A DNA stretch of 64,000 bases from Candidatus Frackibacter sp. WG13 (GTDB taxonomy: Bacteria > Bacillota > Halanaerobiia > Halobacteroidales > Acetohalobiaceae), in NCBI RefSeq assembly GCF_900114655.1, contig NZ_FOTT01000009.1, positions 1 through 64,000 on the forward strand, read 5' to 3'. Shown one piece after another: positions 46,042-56,449 of this stretch. The notes under the pieces were generated by a model. It saw nothing but the letters and a program-made list of their open reading frames with translations, ran no database searches and was not told the origin of the DNA. Both the position numbers and the translations under genes were made by a program. How positions within the stretch are numbered: position 1 is the first letter of the stretch; each line of letters opens with the position of its first letter.

Positions 46042-46119
46042 TTCGGATATAATTCTTCTACACGTTTATAATAACAAAAAAATCTTTTTTCGTCAATATA
46101 TATCTAGAATATATCCGAA
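46042..46119. promoter_or_regulatory. inverted PurBox-like motifs flanking the purine promoter
   Basis: TTCGGATATAATTC at 46042-46055 and its inverted match GAATATATCCGAA at 46107-46119. The second extends to ATATCCGAACTTT, which fits the Firmicute PurBox AWWWCCGAACWWT; the first fits with one change. Spacing is about 50 bases, not the 16-17 of Bacillus PurR, and they bracket the -35 and -10 boxes. Confidence 0.55.
46068..46096 (-). promoter_or_regulatory. sigma-A type promoter of the purine operon
   Basis: TTGACG (46091-46096), 17 bases, TATTAT (46068-46073) on the minus strand, placing the start near 46061, about 25 bases before the guanine aptamer. Confidence 0.85.
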
Positions 46120-46196
46120 CTTTTTTTAATAAAATAAATTTAATATTCACTTTTATATGAATATTATTAGAAAAATTTTAATTATAATAAAATAAG

Positions 46197-46234
46197 ACCG
46201 CTTAAGTATTAAAAAACTACAATACCTAAACGGT
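46197..46234 (-). terminator. terminator after purA
   Basis: GACCGTTTAGGTATT pairs with AATACTTAAGCGGTC (some wobble pairs), followed by TTATTTTATT on the minus strand. Confidence 0.75.
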
Positions 46235-46259
46235 CAAATTATTACTATCTATCACATAT

Positions 46260-47570
<1,311 letters not shown>

Positions 47571-47621
47571 TTAGATTTATTACTTGCTCAATATTAATCT
47601 TTTTATATTTTAAGCACTTAT

Positions 47622-48917
47622 CTATTCTAAACCTAGTCTAGTAAAGACTTGGTCAATATTTCTTAGGTGATAATCATAGTCAAATATTCTTCCAATCTCT
47701 TCCTTGCTTAAATACTTTAAAATATCCTCATCAGCCAAAAGATAATCTTTAAATGGCCTATCATCCTGCCAAGCCTTTAAGGCATTACGCTGTACTAATT
47801 CATAAGCATCGTCTCTTAATAGCCCTTTATCAACTAACCTTAACATAGCTTTCTGCGAAAAGATTAATCCATTAGTCTTCTCTAAATTTCTGAGCATATT
47901 TCCTTCTAACACACTTAATTTCTCAACAACATCTTTAAATTTAGTTAACATATAATCTATTAAGATACTACTATCCGGAAAGATAATTCGCTCAACAGAA
48001 GAATGAGTTAAATCACGCTCATGCCATAGAGGTTGATTCTCTAAGGCAGCAACATTATTAGACCTAACTACTCGCGCTAAACCTGAAATACGCTCACAAG
48101 TAATTGGATTCTTCTTATGTGGCATAGCCGAAGAACCTTTTTGGCCTTTTTTAAATGCCTCTTCCACTTCCAAAATATCTGTCCGCTGTAAATTCCTAAT
48201 TTCAGTCGCAAATCTATCTAATGAACCAGCAATAATTGCTAAAGTAGATATGTATTCTGCATGACGATCTCTCTGTAAAATTTGCGAAGAAATCGGTGCT
48301 GGTTTTAAGTTAAGTAACTGACAGGTCTTTGCTTCTACTTCTGGACTAATATTAGCAAAAGTTCCAACAGCACCAGAAATTTTGCCATAACTGATATCCT
48401 CTTTAGCTTCTTTAAATCTCTTAATATTCCTCTGCATTTCTGCATACCAATTGGCCAATTTAAAACCAAACGTAACTGGTTCAGCATGAATACCATGAGT
48501 CCTTCCAATCATTACTTGATTTTTATATTTAATGGCTTTTTTACCTATTGCCTCGGTTACTTCTTCTAAATCTTCTAAGATTATTTCGGCTGCTTCTTTT
48601 AATTGTAAGGACCTAGCTGTATCTTTAATATCAGATGAAGTCAATCCTAAATGAATATACTTTGATTCTTCACCTAAACTTTCAGCTACTGCTGTTAAAA
48701 AAGCTAAAATATCATGTCTAGTCTCTTTCTCAATCTCTTTAATCCTATCAACAGTAAAAGTAGCATTAGCTTTAATCTCCGCTACTGCTTCCTTAGGAAT
48801 CTCATCTAACTCTGCTAGGGATTCACAGACAGCTACTTCTATCTTCAACCAGTTATCAAATTTATTCTCTTCACTCCAAATCTGCTGCATCTTAGGTAAT
48901 GTATACCTTTCAATCAT
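47622..48917 (-). CDS. purB: adenylosuccinate lyase, canonical PurB
   Basis: 431 residues. Cleaves adenylosuccinate to AMP and fumarate, and can act on SAICAR. Starts MIERYTLPKMQQIWSEENKF as in Bacillus; GLTSSDIKDTA, MIGRTHGIHAEPVTFG and KGSSAMPHKKNPITCE carry the catalytic residues. Own promoter, paired with purA, outside riboswitch control. Confidence 0.97.
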   Translation of the reverse strand: MIERYTLPKMQQIWSEENKFDNWLKIEVAVCESLAELDEIPKEAVAEIKANATFTVDRIKEIEKETRHDILAFLTAVAESLGEESKYIHLGLTSSDIKDTARSLQLKEAAEIILEDLEEVTEAIGKKAIKYKNQVMIGRTHGIHAEPVTFGFKLANWYAEMQRNIKRFKEAKEDISYGKISGAVGTFANISPEVEAKTCQLLNLKPAPISSQILQRDRHAEYISTLAIIAGSLDRFATEIRNLQRTDILEVEEAFKKGQKGSSAMPHKKNPITCERISGLARVVRSNNVAALENQPLWHERDLTHSSVERIIFPDSSILIDYMLTKFKDVVEKLSVLEGNMLRNLEKTNGLIFSQKAMLRLVDKGLLRDDAYELVQRNALKAWQDDRPFKDYLLADEDILKYLSKEEIGRIFDYDYHLRNIDQVFTRLGLE

Positions 48918-48975
48918 TAAAGTTAGCCTCCTATGTAAAAGTTAATCACAATCATTCAACCAAAACACACTAATA

Positions 48976-49004
48976 ATAATAGCAAAATAACTACCTAATG
49001 TCAA
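48976..49004 (-). promoter_or_regulatory. sigma-A type promoter of purB-purA
   Basis: TTGACA (48999-49004), 17 bases, TATTAT (48976-48981) on the minus strand. No PurBox or riboswitch is visible in this short leader. Confidence 0.85.
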
Positions 49005-49087
49005 GATATAGTCGAATTTAATTGAGGTATAATAAAATAATATTCGTTTATTTTATTAATTTAGCATATTAAAGTAATAAAACAAAT

Positions 49088-49150
49088 AAATATAATTTAG
49101 CCCTAGCCTTAAGTAATCTTAATTACTTAGACTCTGACTAAATTATATTT
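49088..49150 (-). terminator. long two-part hairpin after dnaB, likely terminator
   Basis: Outer stem AAATATAATTTAG / CTAAATTATATTT (13 bp) encloses an inner hairpin TAAGTAAT / ATTACTTA with a four-base loop; an AT-rich tail with T runs follows on the minus strand. Confidence 0.55.
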
Positions 49151-49176
49151 TAACCAATTCATATATTACTTATAAT

Positions 49177-50517
49177 TTATTGAGCTTCTCTTCTCGCTAA
49201 ATCTACAAACTTTGTATACTCTTTCTGGAAAGCAAGTTCTACTTTACCTACCGGTCCATTTCTTTGCTTACCAATAATAATTTCAGTAATTCCTGCTTTT
49301 TCTGAGTCTGGATTATAATAATCATCACGATAAATAAATGCTACCACGTCAGCATCCTGTTCAATACTACCACTCGATCTTAAATCACTTAATTGAGGAC
49401 GCTTATCATTTCGCTGTTCTACAGCTCGACTCAGCTGTGATAAAGAAACTACAGGAACATCTAATTCTCTAGCTAAACCTTTAAGAGAACGAGAAATTTT
49501 CGAAACTTCTTGTTGTCTACTCTCACTATTACTACTACCTTGCATTAACTGTAAGTAATCGATTAAGATCAGATCTAGTCCGTGTTCCGCCTTAATTCTT
49601 CTTGCTTTAGCCCGCATCTCCATTACTGTAATCCCAGGAGTATCATCGATAAAGACTTTGGATTCACTCAATTTTCCAGCAGCATCAGTTAACTTATTCC
49701 AATCTCTCTCATTTAAGTAACCTGTTCGTAAACGATGGTTATCTACCTGAGCCTCACAACATAACATCCGCTGAACTAATTGCTGCTTTGACATCTCCAA
49801 TGAAAAGATAGCTACTGATACATCTTTTTCAACAGCAGCATATTGGGCTATATTTAAGGCCAAAGCAGTCTTTCCCATACTAGGACGAGCAGCAATAATT
49901 ATCAAATCAGAATCCTGAAAACCAGAAGTCATCTTATCTAAATCTGTAAATCCAGTCGGAACTCCTGTAACCCCACCTTTATTATCGTAAAGTTTTTCTA
50001 AATCATCAAAGGTATCCATTAATACATCTCGTATACCAGAAAAATCCTGTATAGCTCGTTTTTGTGAAATATTAAAGATGGACCTTTCAGCTTCATCTAA
50101 AATCTCATCTAGCTCTTTATCCGCTGAATAGCCTAATTTAGAAATTTCCGCCGATGATCTAATTAACTTTCTTAGAATAGACTTTTCTTCTACTATCTTC
50201 GCATAATAAGTGACATTTGCCGATGTTGGCACACTATTAGCTAATGATGTAAGGTAGGCTATACCTCCTATATCATCTAAAGCATCACGATCCCGCAATT
50301 CTTCACTAACAGTTACTAAATCTACTGGCTCTCCTTTATCGAATAAAACATTAATTACTTGAAAGATAGTAGAGTGAGCTTCACGATAAAAATCATCTGG
50401 TTTTAAGATTTCTATTACTTTAGCTATTGCGTCGCGATCTATTAACATTGAACCCAAAGTAGATCGTTCAGCATCTATACTTTGAGGTGGGACCTTATCA
50501 GTTAAATTATTTTTCAT
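49177..50517 (-). CDS. dnaB: replicative DNA helicase
   Basis: 446 residues. Hexameric 5'-3' helicase of the replication fork. N-terminal domain begins PPQSIDAERSTLGSML; RecA-like domain has Walker A ARPSMGKTALALNIA and LILIDYLQLM as Walker B. Start ATG 50517 has AGGGGGGAT seven bases upstream; the longer frame to 50544 overlaps lonC. Ten bases after lonC. Confidence 0.97.
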   Translation of the reverse strand: MKNNLTDKVPPQSIDAERSTLGSMLIDRDAIAKVIEILKPDDFYREAHSTIFQVINVLFDKGEPVDLVTVSEELRDRDALDDIGGIAYLTSLANSVPTSANVTYYAKIVEEKSILRKLIRSSAEISKLGYSADKELDEILDEAERSIFNISQKRAIQDFSGIRDVLMDTFDDLEKLYDNKGGVTGVPTGFTDLDKMTSGFQDSDLIIIAARPSMGKTALALNIAQYAAVEKDVSVAIFSLEMSKQQLVQRMLCCEAQVDNHRLRTGYLNERDWNKLTDAAGKLSESKVFIDDTPGITVMEMRAKARRIKAEHGLDLILIDYLQLMQGSSNSESRQQEVSKISRSLKGLARELDVPVVSLSQLSRAVEQRNDKRPQLSDLRSSGSIEQDADVVAFIYRDDYYNPDSEKAGITEIIIGKQRNGPVGKVELAFQKEYTKFVDLARREAQ

Positions 50518-50527
50518 TCTATCCCCC

Positions 50528-52471
50528 CTAACAAGCCTGTTCATTCTCAGTGACTAATATTCTCTTTAATATATCATTAATATCTTTGACTAGGTTAATC
50601 TTTACTTCTGTTTCATTTTCTGGAACCTCTTTACGATTAGCATACGGAAGAAAGACTTCTTTAATACCTGCTTGTTTTGCTCCATAAATCTTTTCTATAA
50701 TTCCTCCTACAGCTTTAACACGCCCTCGAATAGAAACTTCACCAGTAATAGCTACATCCTGCCTAATCGGCTTCTCTTGAATAGCACTAATAATAGCTAC
50801 AACAATTGCTAAGCCTGCCGAAGGACCATCAATCTGTCCTCCACCAATAACATTAACATGTAAATCATAATCATTAATATCCTCACCGGTTATCTTTCGC
50901 ACAACTGATGCTGCATTAAAGACCGCATCCTTAGCCATACTACCAGCTGTCTCATTAAACCTAATCTTTCCTTGCTTCTTCTTCGTAGCCGGAAAAGCAA
51001 TTGCTTCTATTTCTAGTACACTTCCTAGAAAACCCCTCACTCCTAAACCAAGTACTTTACCTACTTCTGGAGTAGAGCTAGCTTTATTCTTCTGATAAGG
51101 AGTTAATCTACTTGTTTGCACAACTTCATAAATAACTTCTTCGTTAATTCTAATTTCTTCTTGCTGACGATAACCAACCTCAGTCTCATAAAGAGTTAAA
51201 CCGTAAGCATCTGCTAGCATATTTACTGCTTTACGTCCCTCTATAGTATATTGACTAATTAATTCTGGAACTTTAATATCCATCTCTACTTCTAATTTTT
51301 CACTAGCATTCTTAACTATCTCCTCAATGTCTCTCTTCTGTAAAGGTTCAAAAAAGACTTCTACAGCTCGCGAACGTAAAGCAGGATTAATATCTTCTGG
51401 TGAACGGGTAGTAGCTCCAATTAATACAAAGTCAGCTGGAGCACCCTCGTCAAATAACTTCTTTATATATTGAGGTACATTATCATCATTTGGATCATAA
51501 TAAGAAGAATCAAATTGAACCCTTTTATCCTCTAACACTTTCAATAATTTATTCTGTAACATCGGATCAAGTTCACCAATCTCATCAATAAAAAGCACAC
51601 CGCCATGGGCATCTGTTACTAATCCAGTCTTAGGCTCTGGTACTCCCCCGTCAGCTAATTTCTTACTAGCTCCTTGATAAATAGGGTCGTGAACTGAACC
51701 TAATAATGGGTTAGTAACTTCTCTTGGATCCCAACGCAAAGTAGTACCATCTACCTCCACAAAATCTGCCGTTTCATTAAAAGGAGTGTGAGCCATCTCC
51801 TTAGCCTTATTCAATGCTAATCTGGCCGCTGTCGTCTTACCTACTCCCGGTGGTCCGTAGATGATAATATGTTGAGGAAAAGGAGAAGCTAACTTAGATA
51901 ATAAAGCCTTGACTGCTTTCTCTTGTCCTACAATCTCTTTTAAATTAGTAGGTCGTAAGATTTCCATTGCCGAACGAGTTAAGCCTTGTGTCTCTAATTT
52001 TTCTAACTCACCATATTTCTTTAAAGTAGCTGGATTATCAGCTGTATTTTTGCTTTCTTCAGCAATAATCTCTTTCTTAATCTCTTTTAAGTACTCCTCA
52101 TGCCGTTCCTGCATCTTATCTGCTATCTTCTTCTCTAATTCATCATTAATCGATTTCTGAACGAATAATTCTGAAATCTCTTCTTCTAAAACCGATAATA
52201 ATTCTCTAGGAGTACCTTTTAACTCTTCCATTGTAGGATCTTCATAAACAATTCTCTGTAAAGCAACCAATTGATTATCAATTGCTTCAGATTCCATCAA
52301 ATCTAAAGCATCTAACTTACCTGCTTTTAGAACTAATTTATCCATCCCATAAAACTCAGCTAAAAGCTCAAAGAGAGCAGTTACCTGATATTGTAACTGC
52401 TCTTCTTTTTCGTCTTCACAAGCAACCCCTTTTTGCCCCTCTTTAAGTAGCTTTTCTATATTATCTTTCAT
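50528..52471 (-). CDS. lonC: Lon-family ATP-dependent protease LonC
   Basis: 647 residues. AAA+ ATPase (Walker A IYGPPGVGKTTAAR, Walker B GGVLFIDEIGEL, about residue 208 onward) and C-terminal Lon protease domain with Ser551 (GQIDGPSAG) and Lys594 (GGIIEKIYGAK), spaced 43 residues as in Lon. There is no Lon N-terminal substrate domain; the N-terminal 170 residues are helical. This LonB/LonC type is typical of spore-forming Firmicutes. It stands between rplI and dnaB. Confidence 0.93.
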   Translation of the reverse strand: MKDNIEKLLKEGQKGVACEDEKEEQLQYQVTALFELLAEFYGMDKLVLKAGKLDALDLMESEAIDNQLVALQRIVYEDPTMEELKGTPRELLSVLEEEISELFVQKSINDELEKKIADKMQERHEEYLKEIKKEIIAEESKNTADNPATLKKYGELEKLETQGLTRSAMEILRPTNLKEIVGQEKAVKALLSKLASPFPQHIIIYGPPGVGKTTAARLALNKAKEMAHTPFNETADFVEVDGTTLRWDPREVTNPLLGSVHDPIYQGASKKLADGGVPEPKTGLVTDAHGGVLFIDEIGELDPMLQNKLLKVLEDKRVQFDSSYYDPNDDNVPQYIKKLFDEGAPADFVLIGATTRSPEDINPALRSRAVEVFFEPLQKRDIEEIVKNASEKLEVEMDIKVPELISQYTIEGRKAVNMLADAYGLTLYETEVGYRQQEEIRINEEVIYEVVQTSRLTPYQKNKASSTPEVGKVLGLGVRGFLGSVLEIEAIAFPATKKKQGKIRFNETAGSMAKDAVFNAASVVRKITGEDINDYDLHVNVIGGGQIDGPSAGLAIVVAIISAIQEKPIRQDVAITGEVSIRGRVKAVGGIIEKIYGAKQAGIKEVFLPYANRKEVPENETEVKINLVKDINDILKRILVTENEQAC

Positions 52472-52483
52472 CTTAACTCCTTT

Positions 52484-52930
52484 CTAAGCTTCAGTAACTT
52501 TAACCTTTACTGTAGCAGACACATCTTTATGTAGGTTTATTTCAACCTTTTTTGTGCCTAATGTCTTAATATTATCATCTAATTCTACTTTTCGTTTATC
52601 AATCTTAATTCCTATTTCATCATAAATTGCATCAGCAATATCATTAGTAGTTACTGAACCAAATAACTTACCCATTTCCCCAGCCTTTACCGGGATTTCT
52701 AAAATTAAATCTTCTATCTTATTAGCCTTTTCTTTTGCTTCTTCTAACTCTTTCTTCTTTTGTCGTTTCTTAGCTTTCTTCTTTGCTTTCAATTTGGATA
52801 ACTGAGCATCATTAGCTTCAACAGCTAACCCCTTTGGTAACAAATAGTTACGGGCATGTCCATCAGCTACCTCAACTACCTCTCCTTTATTCCCAATATT
52901 ATTAACATCTTCTTTTAAAATAACCTTCAT
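52484..52930 (-). CDS. rplI: 50S ribosomal protein L9
   Basis: 148 residues. N-terminal globular domain MKVILKEDVNNIGNKGEVVEV and DGHARNYLLPKGLA, a long connecting helix rich in Lys and Glu (about 45-72), and a C-terminal domain with GKLFGSVTTNDIADAI. Length is typical. 12 bases before lonC. Confidence 0.98.
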   Translation of the reverse strand: MKVILKEDVNNIGNKGEVVEVADGHARNYLLPKGLAVEANDAQLSKLKAKKKAKKRQKKKELEEAKEKANKIEDLILEIPVKAGEMGKLFGSVTTNDIADAIYDEIGIKIDKRKVELDDNIKTLGTKKVEINLHKDVSATVKVKVTEA

Positions 52931-53027
52931 ATCTACTTCCTCCTTTAAATTATATAATAGATTAAAGCTATTAACAACACCATCTAACTAGTAAATACTC
53001 CTAAGGTTAGGAGCATTAACCCATCCT

Positions 53028-53906
53028 TCAATCATCTAACTTCCTATAGTCAAACCAAGTGTCTAAAATACCTAAAAAGGATAAAATTTGGTTTACAGGA
53101 AGAATAACTAAAATAGCTAAAATTATCTTTTGCAATGTATTAGAAATATTAAACCTCTTTAAATAGTAAGCTGCTATTGCTAACCCTTGAATAAAGAAGA
53201 TAAAGTTAAAGACCATGTATATATTCTTACCTATATTAGTATTAATTAAAAGAATACCCAATATAAAACCAACGGTTAAATATTTAGGAAACCTCCATTC
53301 TACTAAAGGAGGAGGCTCTTCATACTCATAACCTAATCTATTTAAAGCATTTATTGCTATGTAATAATTAACTAAGCCATTTATGGCACTAGCTGTTAGT
53401 ATCAGAGCCGGGGCAATAGTAACGAACATATCTATTAATTCTTGCTGGGTAGCCTGATCAATTCCTAAGCTTTTGTACTGTTGCAAAACTGTATTAATAA
53501 TAGGCTCAATACTAAAATCAAGTAAGTAAAAATTCACTCCAAGAATTAATAAGGTAGAAATAGTAGAAACTATAATAGCAATCATTATTATCTTTGTCGA
53601 TGAGAATTCTTCTTCAAAAGCAGCACCTAAAACTACTCCAATTAGCCCAAAACCAAATAGAACCATTAAAGACATTAGAAAGTTAATCAACATACCTAAT
53701 AAAATAGCACTCAATATCGTCGTCAAAATACCAATCTTAGTCCCCTGCCGCACCCCAACAACTATAATTGGTAACGGTAAAACCAATATCATAACAATCC
53801 CAAATAGCGGTAGATACGAGCCAATTAATGCTAATAATACTGTTATAGCACTAAATAAAGCTCCTTCAACTAAACCTTTCGTTTCTAATGATGCCAAAAC
53901 TGTCAC
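53028..53906 (-). CDS. DUF2232 (YybS-like) membrane protein
   Basis: 292 residues, about eight membrane helices, of the DUF2232 family whose role is unknown; the fold resembles substrate-binding S components of ECF transporters. It occupies the conserved position beside rplI, as yybS does in Bacillus. ATG 53906 has GAGGTGA upstream. Confidence 0.85.
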   Translation of the reverse strand: MTVLASLETKGLVEGALFSAITVLLALIGSYLPLFGIVMILVLPLPIIVVGVRQGTKIGILTTILSAILLGMLINFLMSLMVLFGFGLIGVVLGAAFEEEFSSTKIIMIAIIVSTISTLLILGVNFYLLDFSIEPIINTVLQQYKSLGIDQATQQELIDMFVTIAPALILTASAINGLVNYYIAINALNRLGYEYEEPPPLVEWRFPKYLTVGFILGILLINTNIGKNIYMVFNFIFFIQGLAIAAYYLKRFNISNTLQKIILAILVILPVNQILSFLGILDTWFDYRKLDD

Positions 53907-53913
53907 CTCTCAT

Positions 53914-54237
53914 TTATCTTTTTTTAATCAAATGCTTTAATAATAGACTCAAGTCACCATACCACTCTTCAATTTTGTGTTGCTGATCTATATTTTCTCG
54001 TAAATTATCCTGTATCTTTCTTTCCAATCTATTAGGAGAAACACCTAATCTCTTTGCTAATAAATAAGCCGCAATTATCAAATTAGCTAATGCATCAGTT
54101 ATCTTCTCTTGATTATCTTTGAGCATCACTTTAAAAAGGTGAGAAATGCTACCTAAGAGTTCACTCTTTAACCATTCTATTACTTTTAAGTTCTTAGTAA
54201 TATTATTCTTTTGATCTTTATGATTATATTTTCTCAT
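53914..54237 (-). CDS. MazG-like protein
   Basis: 107 residues, all helical. MazG-type proteins hydrolyse or bind NTPs. The sequence has the helix with ITDALANLIIAAYLLAKRLG resembling MazG-like short forms found near rpsR in Clostridia, but the EExxE metal-binding set of active MazG is not evident, so catalysis is doubtful. GGAGG before the ATG. Confidence 0.65.
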   Translation of the reverse strand: MRKYNHKDQKNNITKNLKVIEWLKSELLGSISHLFKVMLKDNQEKITDALANLIIAAYLLAKRLGVSPNRLERKIQDNLRENIDQQHKIEEWYGDLSLLLKHLIKKR

Positions 54238-54372
54238 TTAATCCCTCCTAATTCCAATTAACTAAATTATATAAGTAAATTTTATAATTAATTGATGTAA
54301 TCAACTTAAATCAAAATAAACTGTATTAAGATAAATTCTTGAGAAAAATATTTTTTCCTGCTTAAGATAAGA

Positions 54373-54400
54373 AAAACAGAGAGGGCACCCTCTCTGTTTT
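54373..54400 (-). terminator. terminator after rpsR
   Basis: AAAACAGAGAGGG and its exact complement with a two-base loop; T-rich sequence follows on the minus strand. It separates the ribosomal genes from the mazG-like gene. Confidence 0.85.
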
Positions 54401-54405
54401 AAACC

Positions 54406-54621
54406 TTAATCAATTGTAAACGGTAGTAAAGCAATATTTCTTGCTCTTTTAATAGCTTTGGTTAATTGTCTTTGATGTAAAGCACAATTTCCTGAAATTC
54501 TTCTTGGTATAATTTTACCACGATCAGTAATATACTTTTCTAACTTATTAGCATCTTTATAATCTATATGATCTACTTTATTAGCACAGAATTCACATGA
54601 TTTATTTCTTCCGCGTCCCAT
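54406..54621 (-). CDS. rpsR: 30S ribosomal protein S18
   Basis: 71 residues. Basic small-subunit protein that pairs with S6. Typical [15 protein letters not shown] start, with cysteines as in zinc-type S18, and [20 protein letters not shown]. Only 75 bases after rpsF; the ssb gene usually found between them is absent. Confidence 0.97.
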   Translation of the reverse strand: MGRGRNKSCEFCANKVDHIDYKDANKLEKYITDRGKIIPRRISGNCALHQRQLTKAIKRARNIALLPFTID

Positions 54622-54696
54622 CTAGTCTACCTCCTTCTATTCAAATTCTAAAATGGAACATATCTATCGATAAATATATCTTATTAATCTACACTA

Positions 54697-54984
54697 TTAT
54701 TCTTCGTCTTTTAAAATTAAGAACTTAAGAATAGTATCAGTAATTCGATAAACTCTTTCTAATTCATCTACAGTTTCAGCTTCACCTTTGAAATTAACCA
54801 CTGTATAGTATCCAGCTTTATAGTCTTGAACTTCATAAGCTAATTTCTTAGTCCCCCATTTATCTGCCTTAACAACTTCACCTTTAGTATTATTGATAGT
54901 ATCAAGAATCTTTTCTACTACTGCTTCTGTTGCTTCGTCATCTAAATCAGGATTTACAATAAAGACTGTTTCATATTTACGCAT
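54697..54984 (-). CDS. rpsF: 30S ribosomal protein S6
   Basis: 95 residues. MRKYETVFIVNPDLD start and a ferredoxin-like fold; AYEVQDYKAGYYTVVNF and a C-terminal RITDTILKFLILK. AGGAGG before the ATG. First gene of the rpsF-rpsR pair. Confidence 0.98.
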   Translation of the reverse strand: MRKYETVFIVNPDLDDEATEAVVEKILDTINNTKGEVVKADKWGTKKLAYEVQDYKAGYYTVVNFKGEAETVDELERVYRITDTILKFLILKDEE

Positions 54985-55081
54985 TATTGATTCACCTCCT
55001 CCATATGGGCTAAGACCCTATCTTCTCAATAGAGCATGGATTCTAAATTATTATAACACTTTTCTGTTCAAATTGCAAACA

Positions 55082-56179
55082 CTAAACATTAAATCTAAAG
55101 TAGCATACATCGCCATCTTTAACGATATAATCTTTACCTTCTAATCTTAATAGCCCTTCATCTCTTGCTTGAGCAAATGAACCAACCTCTATTAGGTCAT
55201 CATAACTAATAACTTCGGCTCTAATAAACCCTTTTTGCATATCAGTATGTATCTTACCGGCGGCTTCTGGAGCAGTAGACCCTTCTTTTACTGTCCAAGC
55301 TCTAACTTCTTTCTCACCTGCGGTAAAGAAAGTAATTAACCCTAATAATTTATAGCCAGCTCTAATTAATTTATCTAAGCCAGACTCTTCAATACCTAAT
55401 TCTTCTAAGAAAAGCTCCTTTTCATCATCATCCAACTCTGCTATTTCAGACTCTACCTTAGCACTAACAGTAATTACTTCAGCATTCTCTCCGGAAGCAT
55501 AATCCTTTACAGCTTGTACATATTCATTATCCACTGCATTAACTTCATCTTCACTTACATTTGCTACATAAAGGATCGGTTTAATAGTTAATAGATGACA
55601 ATCTTTAATGACTGTTTTTTCTTCAGTTGAAAGGTCTACACTTCTTATTGGTTCCCCTTCTTCTAAAGCAGCAATAACTTTTTCTAAGACTTCCATTTCC
55701 TCTTTATATTTTTTCTCTCCTGTCTTTAACATACGTTCCGTCTTCTCTATTCTATTTTCAATTGTCTCTAAATCAGCCAGTACAAGTTCAGTATTGATAG
55801 TCTCAATATCACGGATCGGATCTATACTACCTTCAACATGGGTAATATTTGTATCGTCAAAGCAACGAACTACATGAGCAATAGCATCGACTTCTCTAAT
55901 ATGGGATAAAAATTTATTCCCTAAACCTTCTCCTTCACTAGCTCCTTTAACTAAACCCGCTATATCAACAAATTCAATTGCGGTTGGAATCGTCTCCTTT
56001 GGTTCAATAACCTCAGTTAACCTATTTAAACGTTGATCTGGAACGTCAACTATCCCCACATTAGGGTCTATAGTACAGAAAGGATAATTCTCTGCTCCAG
56101 CACCTACCTCAGTAATCGCATTAAATAATGTAGACTTACCTACGTTTGGTAAACCTACTATTCCACATGTCATTCCCAT
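55082..56179 (-). CDS. ychF: redox-regulated ATPase/GTPase YchF
   Basis: 365 residues. Obg-family P-loop protein that prefers ATP and binds ribosomes. GLPNVGKSTLFNAIT (Walker A), VDIAGLVKGASEGEGLGN (switch), NVSEDE in the NxxE position of YchF, and a C-terminal TGS domain ending with YIVKDGDVCYFRFNV. Standard length and standard neighbour of rpsF. Confidence 0.97.
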   Translation of the reverse strand: MGMTCGIVGLPNVGKSTLFNAITEVGAGAENYPFCTIDPNVGIVDVPDQRLNRLTEVIEPKETIPTAIEFVDIAGLVKGASEGEGLGNKFLSHIREVDAIAHVVRCFDDTNITHVEGSIDPIRDIETINTELVLADLETIENRIEKTERMLKTGEKKYKEEMEVLEKVIAALEEGEPIRSVDLSTEEKTVIKDCHLLTIKPILYVANVSEDEVNAVDNEYVQAVKDYASGENAEVITVSAKVESEIAELDDDEKELFLEELGIEESGLDKLIRAGYKLLGLITFFTAGEKEVRAWTVKEGSTAPEAAGKIHTDMQKGFIRAEVISYDDLIEVGSFAQARDEGLLRLEGKDYIVKDGDVCYFRFNV

Positions 56180-56269
56180 TAGTAATTAGCATCTCCCTCG
56201 TTAATTTTAAATTTAAGCACAACAATGATTATAACTTATATTGGATTTATCTTCAAGTTAAACTTAAAA

Positions 56270-56449
56270 TCAATCCATAACTTTTTCTTTAACGCTCTTT
56301 TCAAATTTCTTTCTTGGCAACATAATTATTCTTTCACAACCTAAGCATTTGACCCTAAAGTCCATTCCTGTCCGCAATATCTCCCATCTATCTTCCCCAC
56401 AAGGGTGTTCTTTTCTAAACTTCACTACCTCTCCTACTTCAAATTTCAT
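56270..56449 (-). CDS. DUF951 small protein (YyzM-like)
   Basis: 59 residues: MKFEVGEVVKFRKEHPCGED start, then FRVKCLGCERIIMLPRKKFE. Cys17, Cys36 and Cys39 suggest a small zinc-binding beta barrel. The family is found next to ychF and mscS genes in many Firmicutes, as here. Its start overlaps the mscS stop by 11 bases; 90 bases to ychF. Function unknown. Confidence 0.9.
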   Translation of the reverse strand: MKFEVGEVVKFRKEHPCGEDRWEILRTGMDFRVKCLGCERIIMLPRKKFEKSVKEKVMD

